Part shown: one piece after another, positions 1-9,671 of the stretch
Position numbering within the stretch: the stretch's first letter is position 1
Layout: every line of letters starts with the position of its first letter
Assembly: GCA_002483365.1 (NCBI GenBank)
Contig: DLHT01000018.1
Location: forward strand, 78,411 to 142,410
Source of the DNA: Cellvibrio sp. UBA7661
Lineage (GTDB): Bacteria > Pseudomonadota > Gammaproteobacteria > Pseudomonadales > Cellvibrionaceae
Length of the DNA stretch: 64,000 bases
Direction of reading: 5' to 3'
Notes under the pieces: model-generated
The model's input: the letters and a program-made list of their open reading frames with translations, nothing else
What the model was told of the DNA's origin: nothing
The model's database searches: none
Program-made: the position numbers and the translations under genes

Positions 1-35
1 TTTTTGTTTTATGAGTCTATTTTTTACTTGAGTAA

Positions 36-1592
36 TTAGTTTTTAGCGCTTAAGTAAATTGTTAATTCTTGTCCAGGGTGGATGTAGCTTTCATTTTTCA
101 CTTTATTCCAACTCAAAATGTCTTGTTTTGATACATCAAATTTGTTTGCAATTTTATGTAAGGTGTCACCGCTTTTGATCTGATAGGTAATTTTGTTGCC
201 GTCTTTTTGTTCGGTTGCCTTGTTGAGCACTAGTAGTTTTTGCCCAGGTTTTAATTTGGCATTTGCCGGCAATTCATTCCATTTCAATAAATTATTGACG
301 GTTGTTTTATTCTTGCGTGCAATTGTCCAAAAGCTATCACCCGATGCAACAGTGTAATAAGTGCCGGTATTTTTTTGCTTACGCTGTGCAATTTCTTGTT
401 CAGCCTGGATTGCATAGGGTGAATCCATGGGGGCTTGGCCCGGGATGCTCAAGCTTTGGCCAATTTTCAGTTGAGTATTTTTCAAATTATTGGCGGATTG
501 GATTGCTGCAACACTAGTACCGAAACGTTTGGCAATTGCTCCGAGAGTATCACCGGATTTTACTTTGTAATCGCCAGCTACCTGAACGGGTGTGATTTTC
601 GGTAACTTATCCAAACTGAGCGTAAATTGTGCTGCGTCGGCCACAGGCACCAACAATTGATGCGGGCCTGTCGGGTCGGTTATCCATTTATTGTAACCAG
701 CATTAAGATTACGAAGCTCTTTGGGATTGATGTCGGCCATACGCGCTGCTTGGGCAAGATCAATTGGTGAACTCACGTTAACGGTAGTGAAGTAGGGGTT
801 ATTGGGAATTTCAGCCAGCTCCAGATCGTATTTTTCCGGATCAGCAATCACTTTTGATAACGCTAATAGTTGTGGGACATATGACTGGGTTTGTTGCGAC
901 AAAGGCAGTGACCAAAAATCAGTGCCTTTGCCTTGCTTGCGGTTGCGTTGAATTGCACGGCGGATGGTTCCCTCGCCGGCATTGTAAGCGGCAATGGTTA
1001 ATAACCAATCACCATCAAACATTGTGTTCAAACGCTTGAGATAGCGAACGGCCGCATCAGTAGAGGCCACTATATCGCGACGACCGTCGTACCAGTGGTT
1101 TTGCTTGAGCCCAAAATTACGTCCTGTGTGAGGCATAAATTGCCATACCCCCAGAGCTTTACTAGGCGAGGACGCAAAAGGGTCATAGGCGCTTTCAACA
1201 ATCGGAAGTAGTGCAAGCTCCATCGGAAGGCCGTTTTCACGCAGTTCATTAGCAACATAATAAAGATAAGGTTTACTTTGTTCGGCGACTCGATCCAGAT
1301 AGCGTTGGTTGTTGGATAGCCAACGAAGATTTTTATCTATTTTTGCATCACTGATTTCTGGAAAATCATAACCCTCTGTAATCTCATCCCAAAGATTGCC
1401 GTAATCACCGGTATGTTCGCGTAGTTTTGCTCCTAACGCGCTCTCTTCAGGTTCTGTCGGTTGAATATTTGTGGGCAGGGCATCTGCAGTAGACTCCTCA
1501 GGTTTGTTTAATGTGCTACAACCTGAAAGCATGAGTAATACGGACAAACAGAGATAAAAAGACAACAGCAGGGAGCGGTTTTGAGGTTTCAT
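36..1592 (-). CDS. mltD: Membrane-bound lytic murein transglycosylase D
   Basis: This is a 518-residue lipoprotein that cleaves peptidoglycan glycan strands to 1,6-anhydromuramyl products in the periplasm. A lipoprotein signal ends in LSGC with Cys25 as the acylated residue. The lytic transglycosylase (SLT) domain spans about residues 100-260, with ESAYDP placing the catalytic glutamate at Glu133. Three LysM peptidoglycan-binding modules follow at about 345-390, 415-460 and 470-515, each with the SGD(T/S) signature. The start is ATG at 1592. It lies downstream of gloB on the same strand, as in Pseudomonas, with about 280 bases between them that include an AT-rich hairpin, so it probably has its own promoter. 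Confidence 0.96.
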   Translation of the reverse strand: MKPQNRSLLLSFYLCLSVLLMLSGCSTLNKPEESTADALPTNIQPTEPEESALGAKLREHTGDYGNLWDEITEGYDFPEISDAKIDKNLRWLSNNQRYLDRVAEQSKPYLYYVANELRENGLPMELALLPIVESAYDPFASSPSKALGVWQFMPHTGRNFGLKQNHWYDGRRDIVASTDAAVRYLKRLNTMFDGDWLLTIAAYNAGEGTIRRAIQRNRKQGKGTDFWSLPLSQQTQSYVPQLLALSKVIADPEKYDLELAEIPNNPYFTTVNVSSPIDLAQAARMADINPKELRNLNAGYNKWITDPTGPHQLLVPVADAAQFTLSLDKLPKITPVQVAGDYKVKSGDTLGAIAKRFGTSVAAIQSANNLKNTQLKIGQSLSIPGQAPMDSPYAIQAEQEIAQRKQKNTGTYYTVASGDSFWTIARKNKTTVNNLLKWNELPANAKLKPGQKLLVLNKATEQKDGNKITYQIKSGDTLHKIANKFDVSKQDILSWNKVKNESYIHPGQELTIYLSAKN

Positions 1593-1689
1593 AGGGTCAC
1601 TTTCAGTGTTGCTTTTTCATGCTCGGTTGGGTTGCCAGATGAAAAAGGTAGTTGAGTTTTTTGCCATTCTTATTTTGCGATTACGCCAT

Positions 1690-1715
1690 AAAAATAGGAT
1701 TTTTATCCTATTTTT
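1690..1715 (-). terminator. AT-rich hairpin between gloB and mltD
   Basis: An 11-bp perfect stem (AAAAATAGGAT with ATCCTATTTTT) closes on a TTTT loop. Its flanking A and T runs are part of the stem, so it could terminate transcription in either direction. It sits about 160 bases past the gloB stop and 100 bases before the mltD start. The stem is AT-rich and weak, so function is uncertain. Confidence 0.4.
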
Positions 1716-1872
1716 CTCTAAAATAGCGGCTATTTAGTGAGAACCTTTGCCCTCCCTGGGGCTGCGGATTTCGAATTTTAGGTGCTGCTACCTATCGGGT
1801 CAATGTTTAATGTGGAATAAGGGAAACCTGTCACATGTCTCTTGAGCGTTAATTGGGCTTTCGTTTAGTTTG

Positions 1873-2667
1873 TTATTTGATCTGATCAGGCCAATGATCC
1901 TTAATTAACCGAAGGCCGCCGAAGACATCTGCCGCTGTCTCACATGTTTGTCCAAGCCTGTTTTCGACGAAGCTTTTGATGCCAGCTTGTTGACAGCGTA
2001 AAAATGGATTTGTTCGTTTTTCCATCAAAATAGTCGAAGGAAGTGTTATTGCTTGTTGCGAGCGTATTTTTTTGACTTGCACCAGGCGTTGTTCCAGTTC
2101 CTTATTATCGGGCTCAACGGCAAGAGCAAATTCGAGGTTGGCTTCGGTATATTCATGCGCACAATAGATGAGGGTGTTATCCGGAAGCGATGCCAGCTTC
2201 ATGAGTGATCTCCACATAACCTCCGCAGTGCCATCAAACCGTCGGCCGCAGCCACCGGCAAAAAGTGCATCACCACAAAATAAAAGCGGTGTCTCAGCGT
2301 CATATGCAAGATAGGCAATATGCTCCCAGGTGTGCCCCGGAACAGCGATGATGGAGAACTGTATTCCATCGAGCCGAAGTTGCTCGCCTCCAGATACAAA
2401 GTGAGTAATCCAGGGAATGGATTCAGCTTCCGGTCCATAGACGGGGACGTCGCGATATTGCAGCAGCCCCGGGATGCCTTGGGTGTGATCGCGATGACGG
2501 TGAGTAACTAAAATTCCAGCCAGTTGTAAGTGATGTTTATGTAGATAGTGGATAACCACTGCTGCATCGCCGGGATCGACTACATACACATTGGTGTCAT
2601 CCGTGCGAGGACGAATTATCCAAAAGTAATTGCTATCCAGTGCAGGGATGGGGGTAATAGTGATCAC
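1873..2667 (-). CDS. gloB: Hydroxyacylglutathione hydrolase (glyoxalase II)
   Basis: Glyoxalase II hydrolyses S-lactoylglutathione to lactate and glutathione, the second step of methylglyoxal detoxification in the cytoplasm. The metallo-beta-lactamase fold is shown by THRHRDH (binuclear metal site, about residue 55), PGHTWEH, the FCGDALF segment that supplies the bridging Asp, and CAHEYT in the C-terminal region. The frame is open to a TTG at 2673, but GTG at 2667 is preferred. It leaves about 8 bases to the GAGG at 2676-2679 and gives an N terminus (ITITPIPALDSNYFW) that matches the usual start of the family. It is divergent from the methyltransferase gene, as in enteric and pseudomonad genomes. 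Confidence 0.95.
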   Translation of the reverse strand: MITITPIPALDSNYFWIIRPRTDDTNVYVVDPGDAAVVIHYLHKHHLQLAGILVTHRHRDHTQGIPGLLQYRDVPVYGPEAESIPWITHFVSGGEQLRLDGIQFSIIAVPGHTWEHIAYLAYDAETPLLFCGDALFAGGCGRRFDGTAEVMWRSLMKLASLPDNTLIYCAHEYTEANLEFALAVEPDNKELEQRLVQVKKIRSQQAITLPSTILMEKRTNPFLRCQQAGIKSFVENRLGQTCETAADVFGGLRLIKDHWPDQIK

Positions 2668-2818
2668 AGTCAAACCTCATGTATCGTTGCGCTATTTTAC
2701 GCTGTCGAAGTGTGTTTGGTGACTCAACGGCATGTGTGTGATAGCGGTTAAGTGTCAGTTGCATGTGCTAAATTGTAGTGTTCCTGTAACAACGCTCTAC
2801 ATTGGGGATAGAACATTT

Positions 2819-3676
2819 ATGCATCGCAAACTGGTTAAAACTCCACATCGCCTGTGGATCCGCATGGCGGCACTCGTGCGCAAGCGCTTTGGTGTCCTGT
2901 CAATGCGGGAGTCAGTTGAAGATCTCCGGTATTGGTTTGAGACGCCTTTAGGGCAAGCACTGCTGCAGGAAGAGCAGGAGGCATTGGATGATGGCCTACA
3001 ATGTGTTTTTGGTTATCACTTACTGCAGCTGGGGATCAGCGGAAAACTGAATCTCACGGCATCGAGCCGTATTTCACATCATTTTATATTGCACCCACGC
3101 TTGGAGGAGAATCCAAAGTTAGGGGCACTTGCCGATTTTAACCATCTACCTCTGGCATCCGAATCGATTGATGCCGTGGTTTTACATCATAGTCTCGACT
3201 ATAGCCAAAGCCCCCATCATCTATTGCGTGAAGTTGGCAGAACCATCATTCCGCGCGGCCACATCATCATCATCGGTTTTAACCCCCTCAGCTTATGGGG
3301 GATTTGCGCAAGTTTGGCTCGGATCGTCACATCAAAGCCACGATGGCGGTTCCAGTATCTGCGCCTTGGGCGATTACTGGATTGGCTTAAGTTGGTGGAT
3401 ATGGAACCAATTGCGGTGTACAAAGGTTTTTTTCGCCCGCCTTTGGCTCAGGAAAGCGCCATCAAACATTTGCATTGGCTTGAACCCTGGGGTAAAAGGC
3501 TGCACTTGCCTTGGGGTGGGTTTTATATGGTGGTTGCCCGTAAAGACCACATCCCACTCATGCCAATCAGACCCAAGTGGCAGCGCTATCGCCCTTTACG
3601 TGGACTTGCAGTGACCCGAATTCTTGGGCCGGCTCCCAGTGCGAATATTGGCATGCGTTCATGGCTTTTGCGTTAA
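2819..3676 (+). CDS. Class I SAM-dependent methyltransferase (YafS-like)
   Basis: This 285-residue cytoplasmic protein corresponds by position to yafS of E. coli and its pseudomonad counterpart between gloB and dnaQ. It carries a class I methyltransferase core: a degenerate region around residues 70-100, then an acidic segment SESIDAVVLHHSLDYSQSPHHLLREVGR that is the typical post-motif II stretch, and GHIIIIGFNPLSLWG. The substrate is unknown. An upstream in-frame start at 2732 would add 29 residues with no resemblance to the family, so ATG at 2819 is used. The dnaQ start follows its stop by only 22 bases, so the two are probably cotranscribed. The rnhA gene normally lying here is absent. Confidence 0.85.
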   Translation: MHRKLVKTPHRLWIRMAALVRKRFGVLSMRESVEDLRYWFETPLGQALLQEEQEALDDGLQCVFGYHLLQLGISGKLNLTASSRISHHFILHPRLEENPKLGALADFNHLPLASESIDAVVLHHSLDYSQSPHHLLREVGRTIIPRGHIIIIGFNPLSLWGICASLARIVTSKPRWRFQYLRLGRLLDWLKLVDMEPIAVYKGFFRPPLAQESAIKHLHWLEPWGKRLHLPWGGFYMVVARKDHIPLMPIRPKWQRYRPLRGLAVTRILGPAPSANIGMRSWLLR

Positions 3677-3698
3677 CAGATAACAAGGTGTAAACCCT

Positions 3699-4409
3699 AT
3701 GCGTCAAATCGTTCTGGATACTGAAACTACCGGTCTTGAGACATCCCAAGGACATAGAATTATCGAAATTGGCTGTGTTGAATTAATGAATCGCCGTCTT
3801 ACGGGTAGGCACTATCATCAGTATATAAATCCAGAGCGGGAAATAGACGCAGGCGCACAGGCGGTGCATGGAATCAGTAATGCCATGCTGGAAGATAAAC
3901 CCGTATTCGCCCGTATAGCAGACGAGTTCTTGCAATTTGTGGGCGATGCAGAATTAATCATTCACAACGCAGCGTTTGATATCGGCTTTATTAACTACGA
4001 ACTCAATTTGCTTCGGCCGGGATTTGGCAGCATCAGCGACCGCTGCCACGTGGTCGATACGCTCCTGATGGCAAGAGCAAAGCACCCGGGTCAAAAAAAT
4101 AACCTTGATGCATTATGTAAACGTTACGGTGTTGATAACTCCCAGCGGGAGCTGCACGGCGCATTGCTCGATGCTGAAATTCTGGCCGATGTTTACTTAT
4201 TGATGACCGGTGGACAAACGGCGCTTTCATTGGGCGGCAATCAATCAAAAGAAGATGGCACCGAAGGGCAAAATGAAATCCGGCGTATTGCCCCTGACCG
4301 TAAACCTTTGCCAGTTGTACTTGCAAATGACGAAGAACTGGCTGCGCATGAACAAAAACTCGCCGCAATCGCCAAAAGTAGTGGCGATAATTGTGTCTGG
4401 CTGCGATGA
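3699..4409 (+). CDS. dnaQ: DNA polymerase III epsilon subunit (proofreading exonuclease)
   Basis: This 236-residue DEDDh-type 3'-5' exonuclease proofreads for the replicative polymerase. All three Exo motifs are visible: DTETTG with Asp7 and Glu9, HNAAFDIGFINYEL near residue 90-105, and HGALLDAE near residue 150, which gives the His-x4-Asp of the DEDDh class. The C-terminal tail after residue 185 is charged and variable, consistent with the linker and alpha-subunit-binding segment. Length fits the family. It follows the methyltransferase gene closely and precedes the fimL-like gene by about 90 bases. Confidence 0.97.
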   Translation: MRQIVLDTETTGLETSQGHRIIEIGCVELMNRRLTGRHYHQYINPEREIDAGAQAVHGISNAMLEDKPVFARIADEFLQFVGDAELIIHNAAFDIGFINYELNLLRPGFGSISDRCHVVDTLLMARAKHPGQKNNLDALCKRYGVDNSQRELHGALLDAEILADVYLLMTGGQTALSLGGNQSKEDGTEGQNEIRRIAPDRKPLPVVLANDEELAAHEQKLAAIAKSSGDNCVWLR

Positions 4410-4502
4410 AATAAAGCAAAACATGGTATAGAGTCAATGTGACTTATCCAGATTGTGCAAGCCATGCTGATAGCTTGCGTTAACCCTTATGAGACAAACA
4501 CC

Positions 4503-6206
4503 GTGAGCACAACCGAAACATTAAATCTTGCTTCCCTCAAAATGGTTCAGGACGAGCTGGTTGCAACTATTGAGCAATCTGCTATCAGGCTCGAACAGTT
4601 TTCCCAAGACCGCAATAACGGTGAGTTATTACAAAACTGCATCGATGGGATCAAGCAAATTCGGGGCATACTCAGCCTTATTCAATTGCGCGGCGTTGAC
4701 TTGTTAGCGGAAGAGTTGGTCAATCACATTACCGATATTACATTGGGCGATGATGATAAAACCAATGCAAAGCTGGAGCTGTTAACGGCAAGCTTTTTTA
4801 TCCTGCCGCGCTATCTGGAATATTGCACACAAACTGCACGTAGCATGGCAATGCTTCTGATTCCTCATATCAATGAATTGCGTATGGCTCGTAAGGCAGC
4901 GCCTTTACCTGAAAGTTATTTTTATAATTTGCCAAACATTAAGGCCAATCGTGAATTGGCTGCTGGTGCACAACAACCGGAAGACCTGGTCGTGTTAGTG
5001 CGTCGTTTGCGTCACATGTATCAAACTGGATTGTTAAATGTTTTAAAAAATGTCCAAGCAAAAGCATCTTTAGGCATTATGACCCGTGCCTTGCAGCGCT
5101 TGGAGTCCGCCTCTGCTGGATATCCGCTAAGTAATTTTTGGTGGCTAACTGGCACTGCTATTAGCGCAATCGCTGAAAAAAATATGCGCATTAGTAAAAG
5201 CCGGAAAATGTTATTCAGTGCAATCGAGCGCGAAATTAAGCGCTTCCAATTCGAAGGAAGTGCAGTGTTGGCTCGTGAAGTGGAACCTGCATTACAAAAA
5301 GAATTATTGTATTTACTGGCGCTTTCCCACTCAGAACAACAACAGTCTATTCAAGTTTTGAACGCCTACGGTGTTCAACCATTACCCTACACCGAAGCAG
5401 AACTCGCGCGGGAAATGGAATTTCTGAATGGCCCCAGTGCTAATACCATCAGCTCTATGGTTGCGGTATTGACAGATGAATTGCACAGCACAAAAAATAT
5501 TCTGGAGCGTGCAGCACAAGGCGGAGCAGAGTTGCTCAGTGAATCTCCTGAACTGTTGGAAACCTTGAAAAAAGTGGCTGATATTCTATCGATTGTCGGT
5601 TTGGTTGCGCCAAGTAACAGTTTAAAACTGGAAATTGAAAAAATTGCACAATGGCAAGCGAATCATAGTCCGGTAACTCCGGATGAATTGTTAGTTGTTG
5701 CTGACACATTGCTTTATGTAGAGAGCACTATCGCAGGATTAAATAACGCCAATTTATCTGACGACAAAGTCGCGCAGATCAATGCGTTATCGCGCGATGC
5801 AGCTATGGCAAATAACCAAATTGCTGAAGCGGAAAAAATTGTCATCGATGAAGCTGAGGCTGGATTGGCAATGGTAAAACGCGCCCTGACTGCATTTGCT
5901 GAATCCAATTACGATAAAGGTCATATCCGTAATATTCCCGGTATATTAGATTCAGTGCGCGGCGGTATGTTTTTGTTGGGTTTATCGCGCGCGGCGAATG
6001 TATTAGCAGGGTGCATGCGTTTTGTTGATGAAGATTTATTGGCATCAGAACAACATCCGGCAGTACAGCATTTGTTGGAAACATTTGCAGATGCCGTTAT
6101 CAGCCTTGAATATTATCTCGATGCCATTAAGTTGGATAAAAATGCAGATACAGCTGTACTGCAGATTGCAGAAGAAAGTTTGCAGGCACTTGGATATAAC
6201 CTTTAA
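4503..6206 (+). CDS. FimL-like protein (degenerate Hpt scaffold of the Chp/type IV pilus system)
   Basis: This cytoplasmic, largely alpha-helical protein of 567 residues matches by composition and context FimL of Pseudomonas, which resembles the N-terminal part of the ChpA chemotaxis kinase and influences type IV pili and cAMP. In pseudomonads fimL also sits directly before nudC. Two Hpt-like helical modules are seen, near residues 25-60 (KQIRGILSLIQLRG) and near the C terminus (GILDSVRGGMFLLGLSRAANVL). Neither has the His expected at the phosphotransfer position, so it is unlikely to accept phosphate. The frame opens at 4455 but GTG at 4503 gives the most plausible start; its ribosome site is weak. 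The assignment rests on remembered family features and synteny. Confidence 0.65.
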   Translation: MSTTETLNLASLKMVQDELVATIEQSAIRLEQFSQDRNNGELLQNCIDGIKQIRGILSLIQLRGVDLLAEELVNHITDITLGDDDKTNAKLELLTASFFILPRYLEYCTQTARSMAMLLIPHINELRMARKAAPLPESYFYNLPNIKANRELAAGAQQPEDLVVLVRRLRHMYQTGLLNVLKNVQAKASLGIMTRALQRLESASAGYPLSNFWWLTGTAISAIAEKNMRISKSRKMLFSAIEREIKRFQFEGSAVLAREVEPALQKELLYLLALSHSEQQQSIQVLNAYGVQPLPYTEAELAREMEFLNGPSANTISSMVAVLTDELHSTKNILERAAQGGAELLSESPELLETLKKVADILSIVGLVAPSNSLKLEIEKIAQWQANHSPVTPDELLVVADTLLYVESTIAGLNNANLSDDKVAQINALSRDAAMANNQIAEAEKIVIDEAEAGLAMVKRALTAFAESNYDKGHIRNIPGILDSVRGGMFLLGLSRAANVLAGCMRFVDEDLLASEQHPAVQHLLETFADAVISLEYYLDAIKLDKNADTAVLQIAEESLQALGYNL

Positions 6207-6208
6207 AT

Positions 6209-7087
6209 ATGCCTTCCCGTTTTTCACTTTCGTCCTTTGAGTTTCATGCTTCGTCAGTAGTGCCGGTTACTTCCCGTAATCGGCTCTTCATTCTGGTGGC
6301 TATAACAGAGCAGTATCGTTGTACCCAATTATTATGTGATAACCAGAGTAAGCTGTGCATTATCGACCAATACTCTTTTGTAACACTTTCTGAATCGATA
6401 ATCAGTGAACACTATTTGGGTGTGTTGAATGGTGATGACTTATGGGTAAGAGTAATAGCCCACAACACAGACTTACCCAATGGCTATCAATGGCTTGGAT
6501 TGCGCACCCAATTGGAATCACTTTCGGCTGACTTTTTTCAATTGGCTGGGCGTGCATTACAAATTGCACAATGGTTTTATGATCATCGTTTTTGTGGCTG
6601 CTGTGGCCAGCCAACGCAGGAAGATACGATTGATCGTGCAAAGGTCTGTCATGCTTGCAATCTGCGCTTTTACCCCCGTATATCGCCCTGTATGATCGTG
6701 TTGGTCACGCGTGGAGAGCAGATATTACTCGCTCATCATAAGCGCGCAACACGGGTTGTCTATTCAACATTGGCTGGTTTTGTCGAAGCAGGCGAAAGCG
6801 TTGAGGAATGTGTCCGGCGTGAAGTGCTTGAAGAGGTAGGGTTACGAGTGGGGAAGGTTCGCTATTTCGGCAGTCAGCCCTGGCCATTTCCAAGCCAATT
6901 AATGCTGGGCTTTTTTGCTGAGTATGAAGCGGGCGAGATTCAGATAGACCCAACTGAAATTGTGGACGCAAAATGGTTCCGTTACGATCAGTTGCCTCAA
7001 GTGCCCGCAAACGCTAGTGTAGCGGGGCAGTTAATTGCCGATTATGTCGCACGTATTCAAAGCGCATCCGCAACATCATTTACTTAA
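6209..7087 (+). CDS. nudC: NAD+/NADH diphosphatase (NudC)
   Basis: NudC hydrolyses NAD(H) to NMN(H) and AMP and removes NAD caps from RNA. The 292-residue protein has the four-cysteine zinc ribbon (CGCC, then CHAC) at about residues 128-152. A complete Nudix box follows at about 189-211: G-x5-E-x7-RE-V-L-EE-V-G-L. The SQPWPFP signature just after it is specific for the NADH pyrophosphatase subfamily. It begins two bases after the fimL-like stop codon, so the two are cotranscribed. Confidence 0.96.
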   Translation: MPSRFSLSSFEFHASSVVPVTSRNRLFILVAITEQYRCTQLLCDNQSKLCIIDQYSFVTLSESIISEHYLGVLNGDDLWVRVIAHNTDLPNGYQWLGLRTQLESLSADFFQLAGRALQIAQWFYDHRFCGCCGQPTQEDTIDRAKVCHACNLRFYPRISPCMIVLVTRGEQILLAHHKRATRVVYSTLAGFVEAGESVEECVRREVLEEVGLRVGKVRYFGSQPWPFPSQLMLGFFAEYEAGEIQIDPTEIVDAKWFRYDQLPQVPANASVAGQLIADYVARIQSASATSFT

Positions 7088-7131
7088 AAATAGATACAAA
7101 TAATAACAACCTTGGAAACAGGTAGGACATT

Positions 7132-7785
7132 ATGATTTTTACCTTGCTTACTTTTTTGATTGGATTAATTGCACTTTACATCGCTTACAAAGCGGTAAGT
7201 GTGCTTTGGCAAAAGTCGTGGTTTGTCGGATTTTGCCGGGGCGTTTTTGGATTGGCGCTACTTGCAGTTGCTGTGTTGGTCGCATTGGCGGCTTATGATG
7301 TCTACAGCTACAAACAAGTATTGCAAGAGCAAGTTGTTGCGACCATCAATTTTGACAAGATCGAAAACCAGCATTTCATGGCTGTACTATCTGACAAAGA
7401 TGGCAAAGAGCAGCGTGTTGAGCTGCGGGGTGATCAGTGGCAATTGGATGCACGTATTGTTAAATGGAAAGGATATTTGTCCACTTTTGGAATTAAGCCT
7501 GCATTTCGCCTCGAACGCCTAAGTGGGCGGTATTACGATATTGAGCAGGAAACTACAGCCAAACGCACAGCATATGCAGTCAATGAAAGTTTATATGGCG
7601 TTGATTTGTGGAAACTATTTAATTCTCACCCGGAATGGGTGCCCGTAATTGATGCAGTTTATGGTACGGCCACTTACTTACCTATGCGAGATGGCGCTTT
7701 ATTTCAGGTCAGCCTTTCCAGCACCGGATTGGTCGCGCGCCCAATGAATGATGCAGCACGCGAAGCAGTTGCAGAATTTTATTAG
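7132..7785 (+). CDS. Conserved inner-membrane protein between nudC and sohB
   Basis: I do not recognise a named family. The 217-residue product has two N-terminal membrane segments (about residues 1-20 and 30-55), then a soluble domain rich in beta strands with no catalytic motif I can identify. The soluble part contains RLERLSGRYY and ends near VARPMNDAAREAVAEFY. A gene of this type sits in the same place in pseudomonads, so it is conserved rather than spurious. AGGTAGGA at about 7120-7127 is a good ribosome site for the ATG at 7132. A link to the membrane protease SohB downstream is inferred from proximity only. Confidence 0.8.
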   Translation: MIFTLLTFLIGLIALYIAYKAVSVLWQKSWFVGFCRGVFGLALLAVAVLVALAAYDVYSYKQVLQEQVVATINFDKIENQHFMAVLSDKDGKEQRVELRGDQWQLDARIVKWKGYLSTFGIKPAFRLERLSGRYYDIEQETTAKRTAYAVNESLYGVDLWKLFNSHPEWVPVIDAVYGTATYLPMRDGALFQVSLSSTGLVARPMNDAAREAVAEFY

Positions 7786-7841
7786 ATTTAACCCTTATTG
7801 TTTTCATCGATTATTAATTAAACGTTGTACGGAGCTGTCCA

Positions 7842-8927
7842 TTGGAATTTTTATCAGAATACGGTTTGTTTCTTGCGAAAACCCTGACATTTGTTATTGC
7901 GGTTTTTGTCATTGTTAGTCTTGCAGTCTCTATGGGTGGTCGCACAAAAAAGTCGGATAAAGGCCATATTGAGGTGACGAAACTCAATGAAAAGTTTGAT
8001 CATCTGCGCGATTCATTACGCGATGCCATGCTTGATGACGATGAGTATAAAGATTTTGAAAAAGCAGAAAAAAAGCGTCTGAAAGAAGAAAAAGCGCAAA
8101 AGAAAAAAGCAGCAAAAGAAGCTGCCAAAATGAACCCGGAAGATGCTACTGCTGAACCTGAGTCGGCAGCCAAAAAACGTATCTTCGTACTGGATTTTTA
8201 TGGTGATATAAAAGCATCAGAAGTAGAGTCCCTGCGTGAAGAAATTACCACTGTGCTTACACTGGCTAAAACCACTGACGAAATTGTAGTAAAAGTAGAA
8301 AGTGGTGGCGGCATGGTTCACAGTTATGGATTGGCGTCCAGTCAGCTTGCGCGAATCACCAATAAAAAAATTCCGTTGACTGTTTGCGTAGACAAAGTGG
8401 CTGCCAGTGGCGGTTATATGATGGCCTGTGTTGCGGATAAAATTGTCGCAGCTCCTTTTGCTGTTCTGGGGTCTATTGGCGTGTTAGCCCAGCTGCCAAA
8501 CTTCCATAAGCTGTTAAAGAAAAACGATATTGATTATGAGATGTTTACTGCAGGCGAATACAAGCGCACTGTCACTATGTTTGGTGAAAATACCGAAAAG
8601 GGTCGCGCCAAGTTTGTAGAAGAGCTTGAAGATACCCATGTATTGTTCAAGGAATTTGTCAGCAGCCATCGCCCGCAAGTTGATGTAGAAAAAGTTGCGA
8701 CTGGTGAAGTATGGTTTGGCTCCAGAGCCAAAGACGTTAACTTGATTGATGATCTTCAAACAAGTGATGAATATTTATTTGCCCAGGCAGAGTCTGCCGA
8801 TATTTACGAAGTTGAATTTACCTACAAAAAGACCTTACCCGAAAAATTAGGTTTTGCAGCACAAGCGGCGGTAGATAGGTTGTTAATGACGTGGTGGGAA
8901 CGGCTCAATATAAGCCGCTGGTTTTAG
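7842..8927 (+). CDS. sohB: SohB, inner-membrane peptidase of the S49 (signal peptide peptidase) family
   Basis: This 361-residue S49 serine peptidase is anchored by one N-terminal membrane segment (about residues 8-28). A highly charged Lys/Glu-rich stretch (about 65-105) leads to the peptidase domain. AASGGYMMA carries the nucleophile serine, and the downstream GEYKRTVT segment corresponds to the region of the catalytic lysine in this family. The length matches SohB (about 350 residues) rather than the double-domain SppA. The start is TTG at 7842, with GGAG at 7831-7834 correctly spaced; no ATG lies nearby in frame. Substrates are not known. Confidence 0.93.
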   Translation: MEFLSEYGLFLAKTLTFVIAVFVIVSLAVSMGGRTKKSDKGHIEVTKLNEKFDHLRDSLRDAMLDDDEYKDFEKAEKKRLKEEKAQKKKAAKEAAKMNPEDATAEPESAAKKRIFVLDFYGDIKASEVESLREEITTVLTLAKTTDEIVVKVESGGGMVHSYGLASSQLARITNKKIPLTVCVDKVAASGGYMMACVADKIVAAPFAVLGSIGVLAQLPNFHKLLKKNDIDYEMFTAGEYKRTVTMFGENTEKGRAKFVEELEDTHVLFKEFVSSHRPQVDVEKVATGEVWFGSRAKDVNLIDDLQTSDEYLFAQAESADIYEVEFTYKKTLPEKLGFAAQAAVDRLLMTWWERLNISRWF

Positions 8928-8941
8928 AATGCGTAACAAAG

Positions 8942-8963
8942 CGGTGCCGATGGCACCGTTTTT
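8942..8963 (+). terminator. Rho-independent terminator after sohB
   Basis: The stem CGGTGCC/GGCACCG closes on a GAT loop and is followed directly by TTTTTATTT, 15 bases past the sohB stop. Confidence 0.85.
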
Positions 8964-9007
8964 ATTTGTGCGATGACATTTTATTGATATGTGCGGAGGC
9001 AATCACT

Positions 9008-9649
9008 ATGGCTTTTTCGTTCACAAAACTGCAAATGCCCGACCCGGCTGATGCGCTCAAAGGGCGGGAGGGTGAATTAATCGTTGAAAACCGCCATGCG
9101 GTAAAAAATGTTCCAATCAAAGCTCCTTTTCCAGAAGGCAGTGAAAAAATTTTACTCGGTTTAGGGTGTTTTTGGGGCGCTGAGAGAAAATTTTGGCAGC
9201 AGCCAGGCGTATATACGACAGCTGTCGGTTATTCGGCAGGCTATACACCTAATCCAACGTATGAAGAGGTGTGCAGTGGTTTAACCGGGCACAATGAAGT
9301 TGTGCTAGTGGTGTTTGATCCTAACGCAACGTCGCTGGAAAAATTATTAAAGGTATTTTGGGAATCGCATAATCCGACTCAGGGAATGCGCCAGGGTAAT
9401 GACCGTGGCACCCAGTATCGCTCGGGTATTTATTATTTTAACGATGCACAAGGCGAATTGGCTGAACAGACAAAAACGGCTTATCAGTCAGCATTGAATG
9501 AAAAAAATATTGGAGAGATAACCACTGAAATTTTACCCGCCAGCGCATTCTATTATGCAGAAACCTATCACCAACAATACTTGCACAAAAACCCAGGTGG
9601 TTATTGTGGGTTGGGCGGTACTGGTGTCTGTTATGCTGACGGTAACTAA
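9008..9649 (+). CDS. msrA: Peptide-methionine (S)-S-oxide reductase MsrA
   Basis: MsrA reduces methionine-S-sulfoxide in proteins and free methionine, using thioredoxin. The 213-residue product matches the long enterobacterial MsrA type. GCFWGAE places the catalytic cysteine at Cys54, and a C-terminal segment [12 protein letters not shown] supplies resolving cysteines. The open frame extends back to 8891 through the sohB terminator, so the ATG at 9008 is chosen; GGAGG at about 8994-8998 supports it. The gene stands alone and converges with the ETF-QO gene. Confidence 0.96.
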   Translation: MAFSFTKLQMPDPADALKGREGELIVENRHAVKNVPIKAPFPEGSEKILLGLGCFWGAERKFWQQPGVYTTAVGYSAGYTPNPTYEEVCSGLTGHNEVVLVVFDPNATSLEKLLKVFWESHNPTQGMRQGNDRGTQYRSGIYYFNDAQGELAEQTKTAYQSALNEKNIGEITTEILPASAFYYAETYHQQYLHKNPGGYCGLGGTGVCYADGN

Positions 9650-9663
9650 TCGTCAGCATATTT
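9632..9663 (+). terminator. Hairpin at the msrA / ETF-QO convergence
   Basis: A perfect 10-bp stem (TATGCTGACG with CGTCAGCATA) with a 9-base loop overlaps the msrA stop codon and ends in TTTG. It lies 9 bases before the end of the convergent ETF-QO gene and could serve both directions, although the T run is short. Confidence 0.55.
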
Positions 9664-9671
9664 GAAAGTTC

